Origin: an uncultured Bacillota bacterium
Lineage (GTDB): Bacteria; Bacillota; Clostridia; Peptostreptococcales; Anaerovoracaceae
Assembly (NCBI GenBank): GCA_946541435.1
Contig: CAMNJK010000067.1
Coordinates: 1 to 7,814, forward strand
DNA length: 7,814 bases
Direction of reading: 5' to 3'
Both the position numbers and the translations under genes were made by a program. Every line of letters starts with the position of its first letter. Positions within the stretch are counted from its first letter, which is position 1. Shown here piece after piece: positions 5,693-7,814 of the stretch. Below the pieces are notes generated by a model. It saw only the letters and a program-made list of their open reading frames with translations. It made no database searches and had not been told where the DNA came from.

Positions 5693-7076
5693 CATAGATC
5701 AGAGCAAGGCAACAGGCACCGGCCCCATCATCAGCCGGATCCATGAATTCGACCGGTTCGGCATCAATCTGGGCATGGAGCGCCTGGAGGAACTGCTGCA
5801 CCGGCTGGGTGACCCCCAGGAGGGACTGCGCTACATCCATGTGGCCGGAACCAACGGCAAGGGATCCGTGTGCAAATTCATGGAATCCGCCCTGTCGGCC
5901 TGCGGATACCGGGTGGGCATGTACATCTCACCCTTCATTGAGATCTTCAATGAGCGGATCCAGTACTGCGGCAGATACATCACCGATGAGGAACTGGAGC
6001 TCTATGGGTGGCAGGCAGTGCGCAAGGCAGAGGAGATGGTCCGTGACGGACTGACTTCTCCCACGGAATTTGAAGTGGTGATGGCCATCGCTTTCCTGTT
6101 TTACCAGAGTGTCCAGCCGGACTTCGTGATCCTGGAGTGCGGTATGGGGGGAGAAGGTGACGCGACGAATGTCATCCGTCACCCCCTGGCCTGCGCATTC
6201 ACTTCGGTGAGCTTCGATCACATGGATGTGCTGGGCAGTACCCTGACGGAGATCGCTGCCACCAAGGCAGGGATCATCAAGGACGGCGCGCCGGTGATCT
6301 CCAATGTGAAGGACCCGGCAGCAGCGGAGGTGATCGCCCGCCGGGCGAAAGAAAAAGGATCACCGTTCACAGATGTTTCACAGATCCCATGTACAATAGA
6401 GTGGGAGAATCCCCTGGCCCAGCAGGTCAGCGTGAAACTTCCGGGAGGTGAACACAGGGAGATCCGGACCTCCATGACCGGGGTCTATCAGGCGGAGAAC
6501 CTGAAGACAGCGCTGGCTGTGCTGGATGTCCTGCAGGAAAACGGTGCCGTCCGTCTGGATCCGGCGGGTCTCCGGGAAGGTCTGGAGAAGGCCGGCTGGC
6601 CCGGACGGTTCGAAGTGGTCCGGGGCAGAGAGGAATGGCTGGAGGACGGAAGCTACGCGCCCATGGTCATTCTGGACGGCGCCCACAACGAAGCGGGGGC
6701 ATCTGCCCTGCGGGAAACGGCGCTGAAGTGTTTTGAAGGGCGGCGGATCCTGCTGGTGACGGGGATCCTGGCGGACAAGGAAGTGGACCGGATCCTGGAC
6801 CATTTCACCCGGATCACACCGCATATCATCGTCACGGAGCCGGAGAGCCCGCGGCGGATGGCTGCGGCGGATCTGGCGGAGAAGCTGCGCGGGCGAGGCA
6901 TCGAGCCTGAGGCAGTGACAGAAACAGCAGAAGAAGGACTGGAGGCGGCGGAGAAGCTGTCTTCGGCATACGATATCGTTCTTTTTGCGGGCTCCCTTTA
7001 TCTGATCGGAGCCATCAGGAGGATGATCAACCATGGAGATAATAACTCAGGAAACAGAACAGACATCAGCGATTGA
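5682..7076 (+). CDS. folC: Folylpolyglutamate synthase / dihydrofolate synthase
   Basis: FolC is a Mur-ligase-type, ATP-dependent cytoplasmic enzyme that adds glutamates to folates and, in bifunctional forms, also joins glutamate to dihydropteroate. From the TTG start it has 464 residues, normal for the family. RIHEFDRFGINLGMERLEELL near the N-terminus (split here: RIHEFDRFGI then NLGMERLEELL) is a FolC signature. The P-loop is GTNGKGS at 56-62, followed by SPFIEIFNERI. ECGMGGEGDATN lies at 152-163, then FDHMDVLGSTLTEIAATKAG, and DGAHN at 332-336 in the C-terminal domain. Two positions in the GGRLDATN-type motif differ (Glu158 and Gly159 where Arg and Leu are common). The first 11 bases overlap the end of valS, indicating translational coupling; the end overlaps the lipid kinase gene. 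Whether it has one or both activities cannot be read from the sequence. Other folate genes are not in the window. Confidence 0.95.
   Translation: MANNIDQSKATGTGPIISRIHEFDRFGINLGMERLEELLHRLGDPQEGLRYIHVAGTNGKGSVCKFMESALSACGYRVGMYISPFIEIFNERIQYCGRYITDEELELYGWQAVRKAEEMVRDGLTSPTEFEVVMAIAFLFYQSVQPDFVILECGMGGEGDATNVIRHPLACAFTSVSFDHMDVLGSTLTEIAATKAGIIKDGAPVISNVKDPAAAEVIARRAKEKGSPFTDVSQIPCTIEWENPLAQQVSVKLPGGEHREIRTSMTGVYQAENLKTALAVLDVLQENGAVRLDPAGLREGLEKAGWPGRFEVVRGREEWLEDGSYAPMVILDGAHNEAGASALRETALKCFEGRRILLVTGILADKEVDRILDHFTRITPHIIVTEPESPRRMAAADLAEKLRGRGIEPEAVTETAEEGLEAAEKLSSAYDIVLFAGSLYLIGAIRRMINHGDNNSGNRTDISD
7017..7022 (+). promoter_or_regulatory. Ribosome binding site of the lipid kinase, inside folC
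   Basis: A perfect AGGAGG near the 3' end of folC lies 10 bases before the ATG at 7033. The later in-frame ATG at 7081 has no such site upstream, so 7033 is preferred even though it gives a 44-base overlap with folC. Confidence 0.7.
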
Positions 7077-7814
7077 GTCCATGCCGGAGCGAAGGAAGAA
7101 AGTCCTGCTCTATTACAACCCCTATTCGGGGAGCGGGGTCTTCCGGAACAATCTGGACAAGATCATAGACCGCTGTCAGGAAGAAGGCTACCAGGTGGTT
7201 CCGGTCCGGATGAACAAGGGCATCGTGATCGACCGGGTCTTTCAGACCCTGCGGCAGGAGGAGTACAGCAGGATCATCGCTGCGGGAGGAGACGGGACCC
7301 TGAACATCTGCGTGAACGCCATGGTGCGGCATGGGATCCACCTGCCTTTGGGCATCCTGCCCTCCGGGACGGCCAATGATTTCGCTTACTACTTCGAACT
7401 GCCTTCGGACATCGACCTGCAGCTGGATGTGGCGCTGGGAAAGAAGACCACCAAGGCGGATGTGGGCGTGGTGAACAATAAATGCTTCATCAATGTCTGC
7501 GCCATGGGCGCGCTGGTGGATGTGAGCCAGAAGACGGATCCGAACCTGAAAAACGCCCTTGGATCCCTGGCCTATTACATGAAAGCGCTGACAGAACTGC
7601 CCCAGATCCATCCCATCAATGTGCGGCTGACAACGCCGGATCAGGTCTATAATGAACAGATCTATTTCATGGTGGTGATGAACGGAGAATCCGCGGGCGG
7701 TTTCCGCAAGCTGTCGCCGGCCTCCTCCATGGATGACGGCAAACTGGATGTGATCGCCTTCCGGGCCATGCCCATCCGGGAGTTCGGCCCACTGCTGTTC
7801 GAGGTGGTCAACGG
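7033..7814 (+). CDS. YegS/DagK-family lipid kinase, 3' end outside the window
   Basis: This is a diacylglycerol-kinase-type enzyme, probably phosphorylating diacylglycerol or a related lipid with ATP at the membrane surface. In Gram-positives, DgkB of this family recycles diacylglycerol released during lipoteichoic acid synthesis. About 260 residues are visible. An N-terminal tail rich in Glu, Gln and Thr (1-20) precedes the first strand KKVLLYYNPYSGSG (22-35). The nucleotide-binding GGDGTLN is at 85-91, PSGTANDFA begins at 110, NGESAGGF begins at 217, and DDGKLDV begins at 234. The usual DagK family motif is DDG-x-LDV, so the catalytic core appears intact. Family members are usually around 300 residues, so only the last part of the C-terminal domain is missing. 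The start at 7033 is chosen for its AGGAGG; a start at 7081 (MPERRKK) is possible and would drop the extra tail. The true substrate (diacylglycerol, sphingoid base or other) cannot be told from motifs, so no gene symbol is given. Confidence 0.92.
   Translation, partial: MEIITQETEQTSAIESMPERRKKVLLYYNPYSGSGVFRNNLDKIIDRCQEEGYQVVPVRMNKGIVIDRVFQTLRQEEYSRIIAAGGDGTLNICVNAMVRHGIHLPLGILPSGTANDFAYYFELPSDIDLQLDVALGKKTTKADVGVVNNKCFINVCAMGALVDVSQKTDPNLKNALGSLAYYMKALTELPQIHPINVRLTTPDQVYNEQIYFMVVMNGESAGGFRKLSPASSMDDGKLDVIAFRAMPIREFGPLLFEVVN

Noticed and set aside
3704..5695. 663-codon open frame on the minus strand opposite valS
   Set aside because: It lies entirely opposite valS, which has all its family motifs. 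Its product is rich in His, Gln and Leu with no recognisable domain, as expected from the reverse of GC-rich codons. No ribosome binding site or promoter supports it.
7066..7611. 181-codon minus-strand frame opposite the lipid kinase
   Set aside because: The plus strand carries intact GGDGTLN and PSGTAND motifs over the same bases; the reverse product has no recognisable features.

Overview
The window reads as a chromosomal segment of a Gram-positive anaerobe of the Firmicutes, probably a gut-type Clostridia. The reasons are: strong AGGAGG-like ribosome binding sites, a TTG start, the valS-folC gene pair familiar from Bacillus subtilis, a secreted CHAP hydrolase with Listeria-Bacteroides (Flg_new-type) and SH3b repeats, and a YegS/DagK-type lipid kinase. 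The coding DNA is GC-rich with G/C-ending codons preferred, while the first 200 bases are clearly AT-richer. The genus cannot be fixed from the sequence alone.

Layout. Bases 1-207 are non-coding. They hold short repeated and palindromic motifs (1-70) that could be the end of an IS21-like element cut by the window edge, then an extended -10 promoter (103-132) and a short leader. Four genes follow, all on the plus strand and tightly packed: a 926-residue secreted cell-wall hydrolase (208-2988), valyl-tRNA synthetase valS (3005-5692), folylpolyglutamate/dihydrofolate synthase folC (5682-7076, TTG start inside the end of valS), and a diacylglycerol/lipid kinase (7033 to beyond the right edge). 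The gaps are 16 bases, an 11-base overlap and a 44-base overlap, and no terminator is seen between genes, so they probably form one transcription unit. No stretch longer than 300 bases lacks a gene. No RNA gene, CRISPR array or complete mobile element is visible.

How the genes fit together. valS and folC are housekeeping genes for translation and one-carbon metabolism, and the lipid kinase probably recycles diacylglycerol in the membrane. The first gene is the unusual partner. It encodes an exported peptidoglycan-cleaving CHAP domain followed by a duplicated block of about 250 residues (a long divergent repeat, a classical Flg_new repeat and an SH3b domain) and two further SH3b domains. Because it sits between the only visible promoter and valS, valS here has no T-box leader immediately upstream and may be read from the hydrolase promoter.

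The best candidates for something not well described are the long repeat module of about 110 residues in the hydrolase, the hydrolase-valS linkage without a T-box, and the repeats at the left edge. No defence system, phage or biosynthetic cluster is visible.
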